Shown piece after piece: positions 7,937 to 18,072 of a stretch of DNA of 64,000 nucleotides. Made by a program: the position numbers and the translations under genes. The stretch lies in NCBI GenBank assembly GCA_022844165.1, contig JALHMH010000012.1:1-64000 (forward strand), read 5' to 3'. Under the pieces are notes generated by a model that saw only the letters and a list, made by a program, of their open reading frames with translations, did no database searches and had not been told where the DNA came from. The DNA comes from Lysobacterales bacterium (lineage in GTDB: Bacteria; Pseudomonadota; Gammaproteobacteria; Xanthomonadales; SZUA-5). Every line of letters begins with the position of its first letter. Position 1 is the first letter of the stretch.

Positions 7937-10668
7937 AACGCGATCTCTTCGTCCATACCCAACTGGATCAATCGTGCGCCACGAACCAGAGCAGGCAGCG
8001 CGGGGTCAAGGAGGCTGTCGTCAAGCAGTTTCATCTCATGTGCCAGCTGGGGATCGAACACGAGCCGCCATGCCAGTTCAACAAGCGCGGGGTACTTGCT
8101 CACAGAGAATTGGTCCGAGGCGCTAAAGAACTTGTTTCTTGCCGCCTTGGGGTCTCGAGAACCACGCAGCAGCCCTAAGGCGCGCCCATAGTTGGGCATC
8201 TTGGGAATGACCAGATCATCGAGATCGCGGAGCAGGCGACGATTTCCGAGAAGCTGCTCTTGATCCATCCATGCCTTGCCAGCCAAGACGTGGACCAGGC
8301 GAGTGCGCAGCTTCTTGACCGTTTGGGAATGGCGCAACCTCGCCAAGCGACCGAGGGTTGTTGCTCTCGACCAGAGGGTCAAGGAGGTCAGGAGCCGAAG
8401 CGCATCGCCCTCATCAATTTGTGCGCCCGCGAGTTCCTGAAATCCCGTGAGTTGCGCGGGCGGCGCGGAGACGTCTAGAAGGATTTCGGTTTCGCGCTGC
8501 CGGGCCAGATAGAGTCCATCACGCGCCGGTATGCCCCCAAAGATGTTCGTGAAGTCAATCGGTTCTTCGACGGAAGGGGTTTCCCTACCAAAAAAGCGAA
8601 CCTGCGCCGGTGCGTCATCGTCTGTATGTAACTGGATTTGGAAACCAGCACGCTGTCGGGCCAGCACCCAGCGCAGCGGCGACGGGAACACGGTCAAATC
8701 CTTGCGGTGGCTTCCGAAGCGTTGGCTGACAATTAACAACGCCGCCTGCGTTGCCCCCAACGCGTGGTACGGCAGTTCCGAATCACTAGTCGCAACATCG
8801 AGCTTCTCGTGCCAATCGGAACTTGCAATAGGAGGGCGAAGATGCAGCACATGGTGCTCGTGGCGATTACCGCCACCATCGATTACGAGCAAGGTGACGT
8901 TAATCATGTCGTCAGCGGTGCCCTCGACCCTAAGGTCGGCCACCCCGCTCAGGACCTGCTCAAGCGTCGTACCTTCTGGCCCCATCGAAATTGCCATTGC
9001 CTCCTGCGGGAGGACCCCAGGTTGCCAGACGCTCGGCGCGCGCACGTGGATATGTAGCAGCGCGCTGGTGACACTAGAGGTCGTGACAAGTTTTTTCGTG
9101 CGCTCCACCATCAGCGTGTCGATGCATAACTCATGATCGCCCAGAGTCAATCCGGCAATCTCCAGCAGGAAGTCGCCGGTTTTCGCGCACGGCACCTCGC
9201 GCGACGGTTCCGCGTCCACAGTGACGCGCAGCGCCACAAACTCACGGTCACGTTCCACACGAAGTAGCAAGGGCTCACCGTGCACATACTCGGCGACACC
9301 ATCCTCACGCCAGACGCGCGGCAAGATTCCCCAGGGATGAAGCACAGTGCGCTGCACGACCTCGAAGCCGGCTGTGCGGAAAGCGGCGCGGTCCGCCTCG
9401 GTGAGCACGGCGTCCATCTTCAGCTGGGCCAGGCGCAGGTCTCCCATCGGGCGATCAAGTGTGTCGCCGGGCAACATCTTGGATTTGTCCAATGTGCCGA
9501 CGAGATAACTCGCTCCGGGCAACAGCGTGGGTGTCGATTGCAACCATGCACTGCCATCTCTTCGAACCTTGAACACCCACAACTCGCGAGGTGCCAAGAT
9601 GCAATCGCGGGTCAGCAGTGCCGCGTCCGGCGCGTCGGACGGCAAGAAGTGCAGCAAGGGATTTCCAGGCTTAGGGAAACCGCCGAGCGGGCGCTTCCGA
9701 GGAGCGGCGTTGCAGAGCTCACGCGCCGAAAAAGCCTGCGTGTGATTCCCGGACACCGAAAAACGCAATTGATCCATCGACCGCGCAAGTGACGGCATTT
9801 CCGCTATCAAGCCAATGGCTGAGCTGGGATATACGAACGGCTGCCAATGACCGTTGGTATCTTTTTCGAGAACGATATCGGGGCAAAAGCGCGGCCGGGC
9901 AACCGCACTCTCTTTCGCCCGCATCGCTGGCGTCGCCACGCGGATCTCTGGACGGCAGAGCGCGCGCACATCGCTAAGGAGAGTCTCTGCCTCAGCCTTC
10001 GAGCTCACGTCTGCGACGATGCGCCGCAAGGTGTGTTGAGCTAACCCGTCCTGGCTCGCCTTTGGCTGGAGCAACATACGCACCAATGACCCAACGAAGG
10101 CTTCGCGCTGCAGCAATCGTTCGAACCTGTCACCGTGCGGGACCCAATGCCGGGCGATAGTTTTGCCCACCTCCTCGTCATCGAGAGCATCAATACCGAA
10201 GAGGTAATGGCGAGCGTTGTGAATCGCGCGTGCTAGTTGTACCTGCAGGTCAGTCGGAAGGATCGCGTGCGTGATCGGCCATGCAATGAGGCAGAACTGC
10301 GCCGCCCACGCGCCGCTTGGCCGCGCGCCGCCGTACTCCTTGGCGAACCGCTCGAACCATCGCGCGAGGCGATTGCGGTCGCTGAATTCCCACTCGGGCA
10401 CACGCTTCTGCAGGCGCGGCCAGTAATCGGAGCCGCTGTAGGAGTAGCCCAACTCCGTCGCAGCCACAAGCCAGCCGAGCCAATGGTCCTGTCGTGCACC
10501 GAGTTTCCGATAATCCCAGCGAAGCTGCTTCGTCAACTCCGCGCACTCCTCGGCCGACAGCGGATGCTCCAGTACGTAGACGGGCGCCTGGGAGTTTCGA
10601 ACACGGGACGCTTTGAGCGCATGAAAATGCTCATGCAAACGGCGACAAGTCTCGTCCAGTGATCTCAT
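7933..10668 (-). CDS. Unknown 911-aa protein of the Druantia-like operon
   Basis: This is a large soluble protein without a recognisable nuclease, ATPase or methylase motif. Residues 1-250 are mostly helical and rich in Trp and Arg. The middle and C-terminal parts look beta-rich with a helical tail. It is the first large gene of the leftward operon and overlaps the 356-aa gene by 4 nt. Large proteins without obvious domains accompany DruE in type II and type III Druantia (DruG, DruH), so a DruH/DruG-like role is the leading guess. The other possibility is a subunit specific to this variant. An ATG start at 10,668 overlaps the stop of a possible small upstream gene (ATGA). Confidence 0.8.
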   Translation of the reverse strand: MRSLDETCRRLHEHFHALKASRVRNSQAPVYVLEHPLSAEECAELTKQLRWDYRKLGARQDHWLGWLVAATELGYSYSGSDYWPRLQKRVPEWEFSDRNRLARWFERFAKEYGGARPSGAWAAQFCLIAWPITHAILPTDLQVQLARAIHNARHYLFGIDALDDEEVGKTIARHWVPHGDRFERLLQREAFVGSLVRMLLQPKASQDGLAQHTLRRIVADVSSKAEAETLLSDVRALCRPEIRVATPAMRAKESAVARPRFCPDIVLEKDTNGHWQPFVYPSSAIGLIAEMPSLARSMDQLRFSVSGNHTQAFSARELCNAAPRKRPLGGFPKPGNPLLHFLPSDAPDAALLTRDCILAPRELWVFKVRRDGSAWLQSTPTLLPGASYLVGTLDKSKMLPGDTLDRPMGDLRLAQLKMDAVLTEADRAAFRTAGFEVVQRTVLHPWGILPRVWREDGVAEYVHGEPLLLRVERDREFVALRVTVDAEPSREVPCAKTGDFLLEIAGLTLGDHELCIDTLMVERTKKLVTTSSVTSALLHIHVRAPSVWQPGVLPQEAMAISMGPEGTTLEQVLSGVADLRVEGTADDMINVTLLVIDGGGNRHEHHVLHLRPPIASSDWHEKLDVATSDSELPYHALGATQAALLIVSQRFGSHRKDLTVFPSPLRWVLARQRAGFQIQLHTDDDAPAQVRFFGRETPSVEEPIDFTNIFGGIPARDGLYLARQRETEILLDVSAPPAQLTGFQELAGAQIDEGDALRLLTSLTLWSRATTLGRLARLRHSQTVKKLRTRLVHVLAGKAWMDQEQLLGNRRLLRDLDDLVIPKMPNYGRALGLLRGSRDPKAARNKFFSASDQFSVSKYPALVELAWRLVFDPQLAHEMKLLDDSLLDPALPALVRGARLIQLGMDEEIAL

Positions 10669-10871
10669 GCAGGACGCGCTTGCCAGGACCCATGGCAGTT
10701 AAGGAGCCACGGCACGCTTTCCAGCGCGACACTAGTTGCACTTCTAGCGAAATCGATAAAGACCAACGCAGTAGGAAAACACCCAGCGATCATTGCGCCC
10801 CCTGTCTCGCCGTTGCTTCGCCACACTGATACACCATAAGCACGTCCCTGTGCGTCTTCGAAATCTCGCAA
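10665..10871 (-). CDS. Possible small leader protein (68 aa)
   Basis: A short frame starting with TTG at 10,871 encodes 68 residues. It opens with MRDFEDAQGRAYGVSVW, a soluble beta-like opening resembling many small hypothetical proteins, followed by a more hydrophobic stretch (FPTALVFIDFARSATSVALE). Its TGA overlaps the ATG of the 911-aa gene by 4 nt, which argues for a translated, coupled gene. Against it are the weak ribosome binding site, the TTG start and the lack of a recognised family. It could be a real small defence subunit or a leader peptide. Confidence 0.4.
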   Translation of the reverse strand: MRDFEDAQGRAYGVSVWRSNGETGGAMIAGCFPTALVFIDFARSATSVALESVPWLLNCHGSWQARPA

Positions 10872-11219
10872 ATTCTCGCGAAACCGAGGACGTCCAATGA
10901 ATCCTTATGCAATGGTAAGTTCAACGATTTCAAGGCCCAGCGAGCGGAGATCATCGCGTGCGATTTCGGCGCACAGCCTACCCGCTTGGGTGCTTTCTGC
11001 ACTAGCCGGCTCTCGATGCCGACGAACAAGTACCGCCTGGTCTTGAGGCCCAGCGGTCGCATGCGCGAAGCCAACGCGCGCAGGCGGCGGAGCCGGATCC
11101 AGGAGATCCGAACGATCTTGGCCGTCCCGCGAACACCAAACGCACCCACTCCCGAACCCCTTGTCACCCGCCCATCGCGCAAGCAGGATCGCCCCAGCCG
11201 CCTGCAAACGCCGCGCCCC
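10872..11219. promoter_or_regulatory. Divergent intergenic region between the two defence operons
   Basis: About 350 nt separate the leftward operon from the WYL regulator, and I find no convincing gene here. This is where the leftward operon and the regulator must be transcribed from. At its left border two direct repeats read TCTCGCAAA (10,864-10,872) and TCTCGCGAAA (10,874-10,883). They are candidate operator half-sites near the TTG of the small leader gene. Neither strand shows a clear sigma-70 promoter. Binding of the WYL protein here is inference. Confidence 0.4.
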
Positions 11220-12179
11220 ATGGAACGCACAGAACGCATTGCCCTGCTGCATGGATTGCTCACGCGCAACCGTTACGGCCTTAGCAACGACCGCCTGATG
11301 CAGGAAGCGGCGTGCTCGCGCTCCACGTTGTATCGGGATTTGAGTTTCATGCGCGATTCCTTAGGCGCGCCGCTGGTCCACGAAGGCGATCCGGGGCGCA
11401 TCTGGCGCTATGTGCATCGCGAATCCGGCGCCTTCCAATTGCCCGGCGTGTGGCTGAGCGCAGACGAGCTGTACGCGCTGATGCTCGCCCAAGAAGTCCT
11501 TCAGCGCAGCGGCGCCGGCTTGCTCAGTCAGGCGCTGGGCCCCTTGCAGCCGCGCATTCACAAACTGCTGGGCGACAAAGCCCGCCGTCTGCACCGGCTG
11601 CGCGTGCTGCGCACCCAGGCGCGGCAAGGCAACCAGACAGTCTTTCGCATCGTCACCGAAGCCGTGCTCGAAGGCCGCCAATTGCGCTTTGTCTATCAGG
11701 CGCGTTCCACACAAGAAGAGCGCGAACGCCAGGTCTCCCCGCAGCGCCTCACGCACCATCGCGACAACTGGTATCTGGACGCCTGGGACCCAACGCAAAA
11801 CAGCCTGCGCCGCTTCGCCCTCGACCGCATCCGCAAACCGGAGCTTAGCGATGAGGCCGCCATCGAACTGCCCGCCGCCCAGCTCGACACCCACCAGGCC
11901 GCCGGATACGGCATCTTCGCCGGACCGATCATCGCCACCGCCGTCATCCGCTTCACCCCACACGCCGCCCGCTGGATTGCCGACGAGCACTGGCACCCCG
12001 CGCAACGCCAGCGCGTCCTGCCCGACGGCAGCCTCGAACTCACCATCCCGTACGCCAACCCGCGCGAGCTGCTGATGGACGTGCAACGCTACGGCGCCGA
12101 CGCCGAAATCCTCGCGCCGGTGGAGCTGCGCGAGCAGATGCGGGGGATGCTGGCGGCGGCGTTGGGGAGGTATGGGTAG
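11220..12179 (+). CDS. WYL-domain transcriptional regulator
   Basis: This 319-aa protein has an N-terminal winged-helix DNA-binding domain (residues 1-60, with 'YGLSNDRLMQEAACSRSTLYRDL') and a central WYL domain (about 140-215, with 'LRFVYQARS', 'RQVSPQRLTHHRDNWYLDAWDP' and 'LRRFALDRIR'). A C-terminal extension completes it. The family includes ligand-sensing repressors of defence loci such as BrxR and CapW, which bind nucleic acid or nucleotide ligands through the WYL fold. The ATG at 11,220 is chosen because the open frame upstream, back to 10,986, is Arg/Pro-rich and not protein-like. It lies between two divergent defence operons, so it probably controls one or both. A 279-nt gap separates it from the helicase gene downstream. 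Confidence 0.85.
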   Translation: MERTERIALLHGLLTRNRYGLSNDRLMQEAACSRSTLYRDLSFMRDSLGAPLVHEGDPGRIWRYVHRESGAFQLPGVWLSADELYALMLAQEVLQRSGAGLLSQALGPLQPRIHKLLGDKARRLHRLRVLRTQARQGNQTVFRIVTEAVLEGRQLRFVYQARSTQEERERQVSPQRLTHHRDNWYLDAWDPTQNSLRRFALDRIRKPELSDEAAIELPAAQLDTHQAAGYGIFAGPIIATAVIRFTPHAARWIADEHWHPAQRQRVLPDGSLELTIPYANPRELLMDVQRYGADAEILAPVELREQMRGMLAAALGRYG

Positions 12180-12458
12180 GGGGCTCGCGGCGCGGGTTAT
12201 TGCCGCGACTGAAGACGAAACGTCGCCGACGTTAAGGCTTCCGCCGCAAGCGACGATTCAACCCTATGATGTGGGCAAAGATTAGTACACGCAGGTAGCA
12301 GTGACTCTAGCCTCCCATCCAACATACGACCAATGCGCAATCGGTTGCCGGCTCCCGGCCATCGTATCGCTTGGTTTGGCCCTGATGGCCCCCGCACGAG
12401 TCGCCCTAGGCATTGGCAGCTCGCTTGATGCAAGCGGCATACTCATCGGAGCCGACGC

Positions 12459-15400
12459 GTGAAGCTCGAATCCATCTCCCGCGGCGCAGTCTTGACTGGC
12501 ATTGACCCGTCTGGCCCCGTGACCGTCATGGCGGTCGATGGGCTGGGCACGGATGCGGTGACCGTAATCTTCAAGGGCGCCGATGGCCGGCCGGCGGAGC
12601 GAATGTTGTTTCGCTCGGATGAGTTGAGCATCGAACCGGCGACGATCACTCGGCCGTGGTCGTTCGGTGCATCCGCTAGGGACTTCAAACTAGCTGCGGA
12701 GGCGCAGCGCATCAAGCTGGCGCATTTGTTTGATCCGATGATGGCCGTGCACACGTCCAACGTGGAGCCGCTGCCGCATCAGATTTCGGCTGTCTACGAA
12801 GCGATGCTGCCGCGCCAACCCTTGCGATTTGTGCTGGCGGACGACCCGGGTGCCGGCAAGACCATTATGGCCGGCCTGCTAATCCGCGAGCTGATACTGA
12901 GGTCCGACGCGCAGCGCATCCTGATCGTGTCTCCTGGGTCACTCAGTGGGCAGTGGCAGGATGAACTGCGCGAGAAGTTCGGGCTCGACTTCGAGATCTT
13001 TAGCCGGGAGAAGCAGGAGAGCAGCGCCAGCGGCAACTACTTCGCCGAGACGAATCGTGTGATTGCGCGGCTCGATCAACTGTCGCGAGCCGAGGAACTC
13101 CAGGAGAAGCTGAAGTCAACGCATTGGGATCTGATCGTTGTCGACGAAGCACACAAGCTCTCGGCCAATTTCTTCGGCAACGAGGTCAAGAAGACTAAGC
13201 GCTTCCAGCTTGGCGAGCTGCTGGGATCGATCACCCGGCACTTCCTGCTGATGACCGCGACACCGCATAACGGCAAGGAAGAGGACTTCCAGCTGTTTCT
13301 GTCGCTCATCGACACTGATCGCTTCTATGGCAAGTTTCGCGAGGGAGGCCGCAGCGTTGATGTCAGCGATCTGATGCGACGCATGGTCAAGGAGGACCTG
13401 CTCAAGTTTGACGGAACTCGCCTGTTCCCGGAACGCCTGGCCTATACCGCTAACTACCAGCTTTCCCCTCGCGAAGAGGCCCTTTACTCCCACGTAACCG
13501 ATTACGTCCGCAATGAGATGAACCGGGCGGCGAATCTGCAGAACGGACGCACGGGCACCGTCGGTTTCGCATTGACCATCCTGCAACGACGCTTGGCGTC
13601 GAGCCCGGAAGCGATCTTTCAATCGCTGCGTCGTCGGCGTCGACGGCTGGAAGAGAGCTACGACGAGTTGAAGCTGACGGCACGCGGCCAGCGCATCGCG
13701 CAACCGACGGCCACCTACAAGGCAGTGCTGATTGACGTTCCCGAGAATCTGGACGAAGCGGAAGACTCGCTCAGTCCGGAGGATTTCGAGGAGTTCGCCG
13801 AACAGGTGGTGGACCAAGCCACGGCATCGGAAACGATAGCGGAGCTGGAAGCCGAGATTTCTACGTTGAAGTCGCTGGAGACGGAGGCCTACGGCATCGT
13901 CCAATCGCGCAGCGACCGCAAGTGGGATCAGCTATCGAAGATCCTGCACGATGAGCCCGCCATGCGGGACGGGCAGGGCAATCGGCGCAAGCTGATCCTC
14001 TTCACCGAGCACCGCGACACACTGAATTACCTCAAGGAACGCATCACCGATTTCCTGGGTTCACAGGAAGCCGTCGTCACCATCCATGGTGGTACCAACC
14101 GCGATGAGCGGCGCAAGATTCAAGAGGAGTTCCGCCAGAACAAACGAGTCTTGGTGCTGGTGGCCACGGACGCGGCGGGGGAGGGCGTCAACCTCCAGAA
14201 CGCGAACCTGATGGTCAACTATGACTTGCCGTGGAACCCCAACCGCATCGAGCAACGCTTCGGCCGCATCCATCGCATCGGTCAGCGCGAGGTCTGTCAT
14301 CTGTGGAATCTGGTGGCGCAGGACACCCGCGAAGGCGCGGTGTTCCAACGCCTGTTCGAGAAGATCGATATCGAGAAGAAGGCCCTTGGTGGCCGCGTGT
14401 TCGACGTGCTCGGCGAGGCCTTCGACAACCAGTCGCTCAAGGATCTCTTGATCGAGGCGATCCGCTATGGCGATCTCCCGGAGACCAAAGCCAAGCTCTA
14501 CGAGGTTATCGACAACACTCTGGACACGGCGAAGCTCAAGGCCATCTTCGAACGCAACGCGCTGGTCGAAAACACTATGTCGCTGGAGTCGCTGTATGCG
14601 ATTAAGGACGAGATGGACAAGGCGGAAGCGCGCAAGCTGCAGCCGTACTTCATCCGTGCTTTTTTCACCGAAGCGTTCAAGCGCCTGGGCGGCGAGCTGC
14701 GCGCCAAGGAATCCGGTCGCTTCGAAGTACCGCACGTGCCCGCAGCGATCCGCGAGCGCGACCGCCAGATAGGGGCCACACGCACCCCGGTGCTGCGCGA
14801 CTATCACCGGATCTGTTTCGAAAAGAACGATGTGCGGCCGGACGGCCGCGCTCCGGCCGACTTGCTGCATCCGGCGCATCCGCTGATGGCTGCGGTGTTG
14901 GACCTGACTTTGGAACAGCACCGCAACACGCTCAAGCAAGGCTGCGTGCTCATCGATACCGATGATCAGGGCACCGAGCCCAAGCTGCTGCTGATGATCG
15001 ATCACAGCGTCCGCGATGGCAGCGGGCGCGATGCCGGCACCATCTCCCGGCGCGTGCAGTTCCTGACCGCCACGCCCACCGGTGAGATGGCCTTTGCTGG
15101 CTGGGCGCCGCACCTGGATCTATCCGAACCCAGCGATGAAGACCTGATCGCTGTGCGTGATTTGCTGGCCGCCGAATGGCTCCAGCAGGGCATCGAAAGC
15201 CGCGCGCTGGCCTACGCTTCAACGCAGATCGTGCCTGAGCACTATGAAGAAACTCGCAGTCGACGGCTGCGCCAGGCGGATCGCATTCACCAAGCCGTCC
15301 GTGAGCGTCTGACGCGCGAGGTCCAGCACCTTTCGCATCGCGCCATCGAGCTGGATGCCGAGGTCAAGGCAGGGCGCCAGCCGCGGATGCAACCCGAACT

Positions 15401-15974
15401 GCTGCGGCGTCGCGCTGAGGAGCTGACCGCGCGCCTGGACAATCGAGAAAAGGAAATCGAGCGCATGCGCCACGTCGTGGCCGCGGCGCCCTTGATCGTT
15501 GGCGGCGCGCTTGTCGTCCCCGCCGGTGCGCTGTCGAGCCGACGCAGCCCGGCACCCGGTGCCTTCAGTCAGGATCCACTGGCCCGCGACCGCATCGAGC
15601 AGTTGGCCATGGAAGCGGTGATCCGTGCCGAAGAGGCGATGGGCCATTCGCCACGGGATGTCTCTGCGCAGAAGCTCGGCTGGGACATCACCTCACATCC
15701 GCCGGTGGTCGACGGCCGCATGCCTGAGGCACGCTTGATCGAGGTGAAGGGTAGGGCGAAGGGCGCCCCGACGGTCACCGTGACCAAGAACGAGATCCAC
15801 ACCGCGCTCAATAAGCCGGATCAGTTCCTGCTGGCGATCGTTATTGTTGACGAGGAAGGTAGAGTTGAAGGTCCGTACTACCTCGCGCGTCCGTTCACGC
15901 AGGCGCCTGATTGGAACGAAGAAGCAAGGAGCATTTCGTTGGAAGCGCTCCTTGGTAGGCAGACGACGCGGTAA
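12459..15974 (+). CDS. drmD: SNF2-family helicase with DUF3883-like C-terminus, DrmD-like
   Basis: This 1,171-aa superfamily 2 translocase has Walker A GAGKT at 131-135, DEAH at 229-232, motif [13 protein letters not shown] near 265, and motifs V-VI ([25 protein letters not shown]) near 570-605. The C-terminal segment (about 1060-1160) contains [10 protein letters not shown] and [14 protein letters not shown], typical of DUF3883, a nuclease-like fold. The architecture matches DrmD, the SNF2 helicase of class 1 DISARM, and related HepA/RapA-like defence helicases. The start is GTG at 12,459, with CGGAG 8-12 nt upstream. It is the first large gene of the rightward operon; 32 nt separate it from the ATPase gene. 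It probably acts with the DUF1156 methylase and DUF499 ATPase encoded downstream. Confidence 0.85.
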   Translation: MKLESISRGAVLTGIDPSGPVTVMAVDGLGTDAVTVIFKGADGRPAERMLFRSDELSIEPATITRPWSFGASARDFKLAAEAQRIKLAHLFDPMMAVHTSNVEPLPHQISAVYEAMLPRQPLRFVLADDPGAGKTIMAGLLIRELILRSDAQRILIVSPGSLSGQWQDELREKFGLDFEIFSREKQESSASGNYFAETNRVIARLDQLSRAEELQEKLKSTHWDLIVVDEAHKLSANFFGNEVKKTKRFQLGELLGSITRHFLLMTATPHNGKEEDFQLFLSLIDTDRFYGKFREGGRSVDVSDLMRRMVKEDLLKFDGTRLFPERLAYTANYQLSPREEALYSHVTDYVRNEMNRAANLQNGRTGTVGFALTILQRRLASSPEAIFQSLRRRRRRLEESYDELKLTARGQRIAQPTATYKAVLIDVPENLDEAEDSLSPEDFEEFAEQVVDQATASETIAELEAEISTLKSLETEAYGIVQSRSDRKWDQLSKILHDEPAMRDGQGNRRKLILFTEHRDTLNYLKERITDFLGSQEAVVTIHGGTNRDERRKIQEEFRQNKRVLVLVATDAAGEGVNLQNANLMVNYDLPWNPNRIEQRFGRIHRIGQREVCHLWNLVAQDTREGAVFQRLFEKIDIEKKALGGRVFDVLGEAFDNQSLKDLLIEAIRYGDLPETKAKLYEVIDNTLDTAKLKAIFERNALVENTMSLESLYAIKDEMDKAEARKLQPYFIRAFFTEAFKRLGGELRAKESGRFEVPHVPAAIRERDRQIGATRTPVLRDYHRICFEKNDVRPDGRAPADLLHPAHPLMAAVLDLTLEQHRNTLKQGCVLIDTDDQGTEPKLLLMIDHSVRDGSGRDAGTISRRVQFLTATPTGEMAFAGWAPHLDLSEPSDEDLIAVRDLLAAEWLQQGIESRALAYASTQIVPEHYEETRSRRLRQADRIHQAVRERLTREVQHLSHRAIELDAEVKAGRQPRMQPELLRRRAEELTARLDNREKEIERMRHVVAAAPLIVGGALVVPAGALSSRRSPAPGAFSQDPLARDRIEQLAMEAVIRAEEAMGHSPRDVSAQKLGWDITSHPPVVDGRMPEARLIEVKGRAKGAPTVTVTKNEIHTALNKPDQFLLAIVIVDEEGRVEGPYYLARPFTQAPDWNEEARSISLEALLGRQTTR

Positions 15975-16006
15975 GCCGCTGCCTCGTAGTCAAAGAAGGA
16001 CACGAA

Positions 16007-17359
16007 ATGAACAGCCTTGGCATCGAACGCCTAAAGCTCACCAACTTCCGTTGCTTCACGGAGCTTGAGATTCGCTTCGATGAGCGTCTGACCGTGCTCG
16101 TGGCCAACAATGGGCAGGGCAAAACTGCTGTGCTTGACGCCGTTGCAACGGCCTTAGGGCCCTATGTCAGCGCTTTCGATGACGGCAAGGATCGTGGATT
16201 CGAGCGCGATGACATCCGTTGGGTTCGATCTGGGAACGCCAATCAGATGGAATTGGCAGACGGTGGCGTTGTGTTGGAAGCTTCTGGCAGCGTCGACTAC
16301 CTACCGGCGATCTGGAAGCGACAACTGGCCGGCTACAAGTCCCGAACAACTCGTAGGGATGCAGCGTGTCTGACGGACTTTGGCAAGAAGCTCCAGAGCC
16401 GTGTCCGCCGCGAAGCGGACGGCGAACCCACGACGTCGTACTGCCTTCCCCTGGTTGCTTACTATTCGACAGATCGATTGTGGAATCTGCGGCGTTTGCC
16501 CTACAAGAAGTTGCCCAGAACATCACGCATGGTCGGGTACACCCACTGTCTTGAGTCGGGTTCTGATTTCCATTTGATGGCGGATTGGTTCCGCTATTGG
16601 AGCATCAATGCGTTGAACCAGCGCCTTCTTGCGCAGAATGAAGGGCTGCGGCCATCCCCTGGCGAGCATGACCACGCGCTGGAAGTGGTTCGCACGGCGA
16701 TCAATCATTGCTTGCGGCCTACTGGCTGGGGCGATGTCACCTTCAGTGTCGAACGCGAGGAAATCGTCGCCAAGCATCCGCAATACGGCGAACTTCCCAT
16801 CGGCATGCTCAGCGACGGCATTCGCAGCATGCTCACCCTAGTTGCTGACATTGCCTTTCGGATGGTGAAGCTCAACCCGAACCTTGGGCCGTTTGCCGCG
16901 ACAAGTGCAAATGGCATCGTTCTGATCGACGAAGTTGACATGCATTTGCACCCGGAATGGCAGCAAACCGTTCTGTCCTCCCTGCTCGAGGCGTTTCCCA
17001 AGGTGCAGTTCATCGTCACCACGCACAGCCCCCAAGTCTTGAGTACGGTGCGCCGCGAGCAGATTCGTGTTCTCGGACAGAATGTGTTGGGGAGGCTCAT
17101 CGCCGAGCCACCCTTGGCAAGGACTTATGGCGAGCCGAGTGGTGATGTGATGCTGGGCGTGATGCATGTAGACCCACAGCCCCCGATCGTCGAAAAGGGC
17201 GATCTGCAGCGGCTGACAGAACTGGTGGATCGAGGTGCCTTTGACTCCGCAGATGCGTTGCGGTTGATGTCGGAGCTGCGCGATGTTTTGGGAGTTCACC
17301 ACCCCCAGCTGTTGCGTCTGCAGCGCAGTATCGCCAGGCAAAAGGCGCTCACGCAATGA
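16007..17359 (+). CDS. AAA/ABC-type ATPase, Septu PtuA-like
   Basis: This 450-aa protein shows the SMC/OLD-like ATPase layout. Walker A is ANNGQGKT at 33-40, an ABC-signature-like LSDGIRS lies near 270, and Walker B (GIVLIDEVDMHLHPEW) starts near residue 302. It is followed by the H-loop FIVTTHSPQVLSTV. The N-terminal 'LTNFRCF' is characteristic of this group. The next gene overlaps by 4 nt (17,356-17,359) and encodes an HNH protein. That pairing is the hallmark of Septu (PtuA plus PtuB) and of the effector pair of retron Ec78-type systems. No reverse transcriptase is present, so Septu-like fits better. It probably binds ATP and controls the nuclease partner. Confidence 0.8.
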   Translation: MNSLGIERLKLTNFRCFTELEIRFDERLTVLVANNGQGKTAVLDAVATALGPYVSAFDDGKDRGFERDDIRWVRSGNANQMELADGGVVLEASGSVDYLPAIWKRQLAGYKSRTTRRDAACLTDFGKKLQSRVRREADGEPTTSYCLPLVAYYSTDRLWNLRRLPYKKLPRTSRMVGYTHCLESGSDFHLMADWFRYWSINALNQRLLAQNEGLRPSPGEHDHALEVVRTAINHCLRPTGWGDVTFSVEREEIVAKHPQYGELPIGMLSDGIRSMLTLVADIAFRMVKLNPNLGPFAATSANGIVLIDEVDMHLHPEWQQTVLSSLLEAFPKVQFIVTTHSPQVLSTVRREQIRVLGQNVLGRLIAEPPLARTYGEPSGDVMLGVMHVDPQPPIVEKGDLQRLTELVDRGAFDSADALRLMSELRDVLGVHHPQLLRLQRSIARQKALTQ

Positions 17360-18072
17360 GGTACATTTGCCTCGCGGGCGTTGGTACCAGTGCATTGATT
17401 CGCCAGCACCGAAGCCCACCGTCAACCAGCGCTGAATCCACCAGGCTCTGGCAAAGATTGGCGGGCAAACACGCCTTGCTGGCTGAATTGCGCGAAGAGC
17501 AGTACCAACTTTGCTGCTACAGCGAAATCAACCCAGACGAGCTCAATCTCGGCGCGCATATCGAGCATGTAGTCAACAAGAGCGCAGACCCTGCACGAAC
17601 CTTTGACTACCAGAACTTGGCAGCCTGTGCGCTGTCGAGTGACGATCTCGCGAGCCGTGACAAGAAGGATGTCTTCGGAGGCCATGCTGCCGGTAAGCGC
17701 GGAGCTGTCAACTTCCAGCAATTTGTTTCTCCCCATATGCCGGGTTGCAGGGATTTCTTCGTCTATCTGTCCGATGGACGTGTTGTTCCTGCAGGCAATC
17801 CTGGCGAACCGGACTTCCAGCGAGCGGACTACACGATCACTCTGTTGAATCTCAATGCCCCATATCTGGTAATCCTGCGCCGGAATTGGTGGAAAGAGCT
17901 CGATGAGCTGTGGGAGGAACACCAGCAGAAGAACTGGAACTTGCCCGATCTGGCCGCTGTGGATCTGGTGCCGACCGGTACTCGCCTGAGTCGCTTCTTC
18001 AGCCTTACACGTCAGTACTTTGGACGAATCGCTGAAACCGTGCTCCAACAACAGGCTCCTCAGTTGGTATGA
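17356..18072 (+). CDS. HNH endonuclease-like protein, Septu PtuB-like
   Basis: This 238-aa protein has the layout of the retron/Septu HNH family (TIGR02646-like): CCYSEI at 53-58, HIEHVVNKS at 68-76, FDYQNLAAC at 83-91, then a conserved basic '[15 protein letters not shown]'. The likely catalytic histidine pair lies in HIEH. The usual zinc-knuckle CxxC appears here as CCYS, so one of the expected zinc ligands is replaced by Ser. Other Cys residues, or a metal-free fold, could compensate. The gene overlaps both neighbours by 4 nt. It probably cuts DNA under control of the upstream ATPase. Target and trigger cannot be read from sequence. Confidence 0.75.
   Translation: MRYICLAGVGTSALIRQHRSPPSTSAESTRLWQRLAGKHALLAELREEQYQLCCYSEINPDELNLGAHIEHVVNKSADPARTFDYQNLAACALSSDDLASRDKKDVFGGHAAGKRGAVNFQQFVSPHMPGCRDFFVYLSDGRVVPAGNPGEPDFQRADYTITLLNLNAPYLVILRRNWWKELDELWEEHQQKNWNLPDLAAVDLVPTGTRLSRFFSLTRQYFGRIAETVLQQQAPQLV

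Noticed and set aside
14061..15113. 350-aa open frame on the - strand inside the SNF2 helicase gene
   Set aside because: It is antisense to a well-supported helicase, has no recognisable domain, and is explained by high GC content with third-position bias.
16007..18072. Retron with ATPase/HNH effectors
   Set aside because: No reverse transcriptase gene and no msr/msd-like inverted repeat structure nearby; the pair alone fits Septu.
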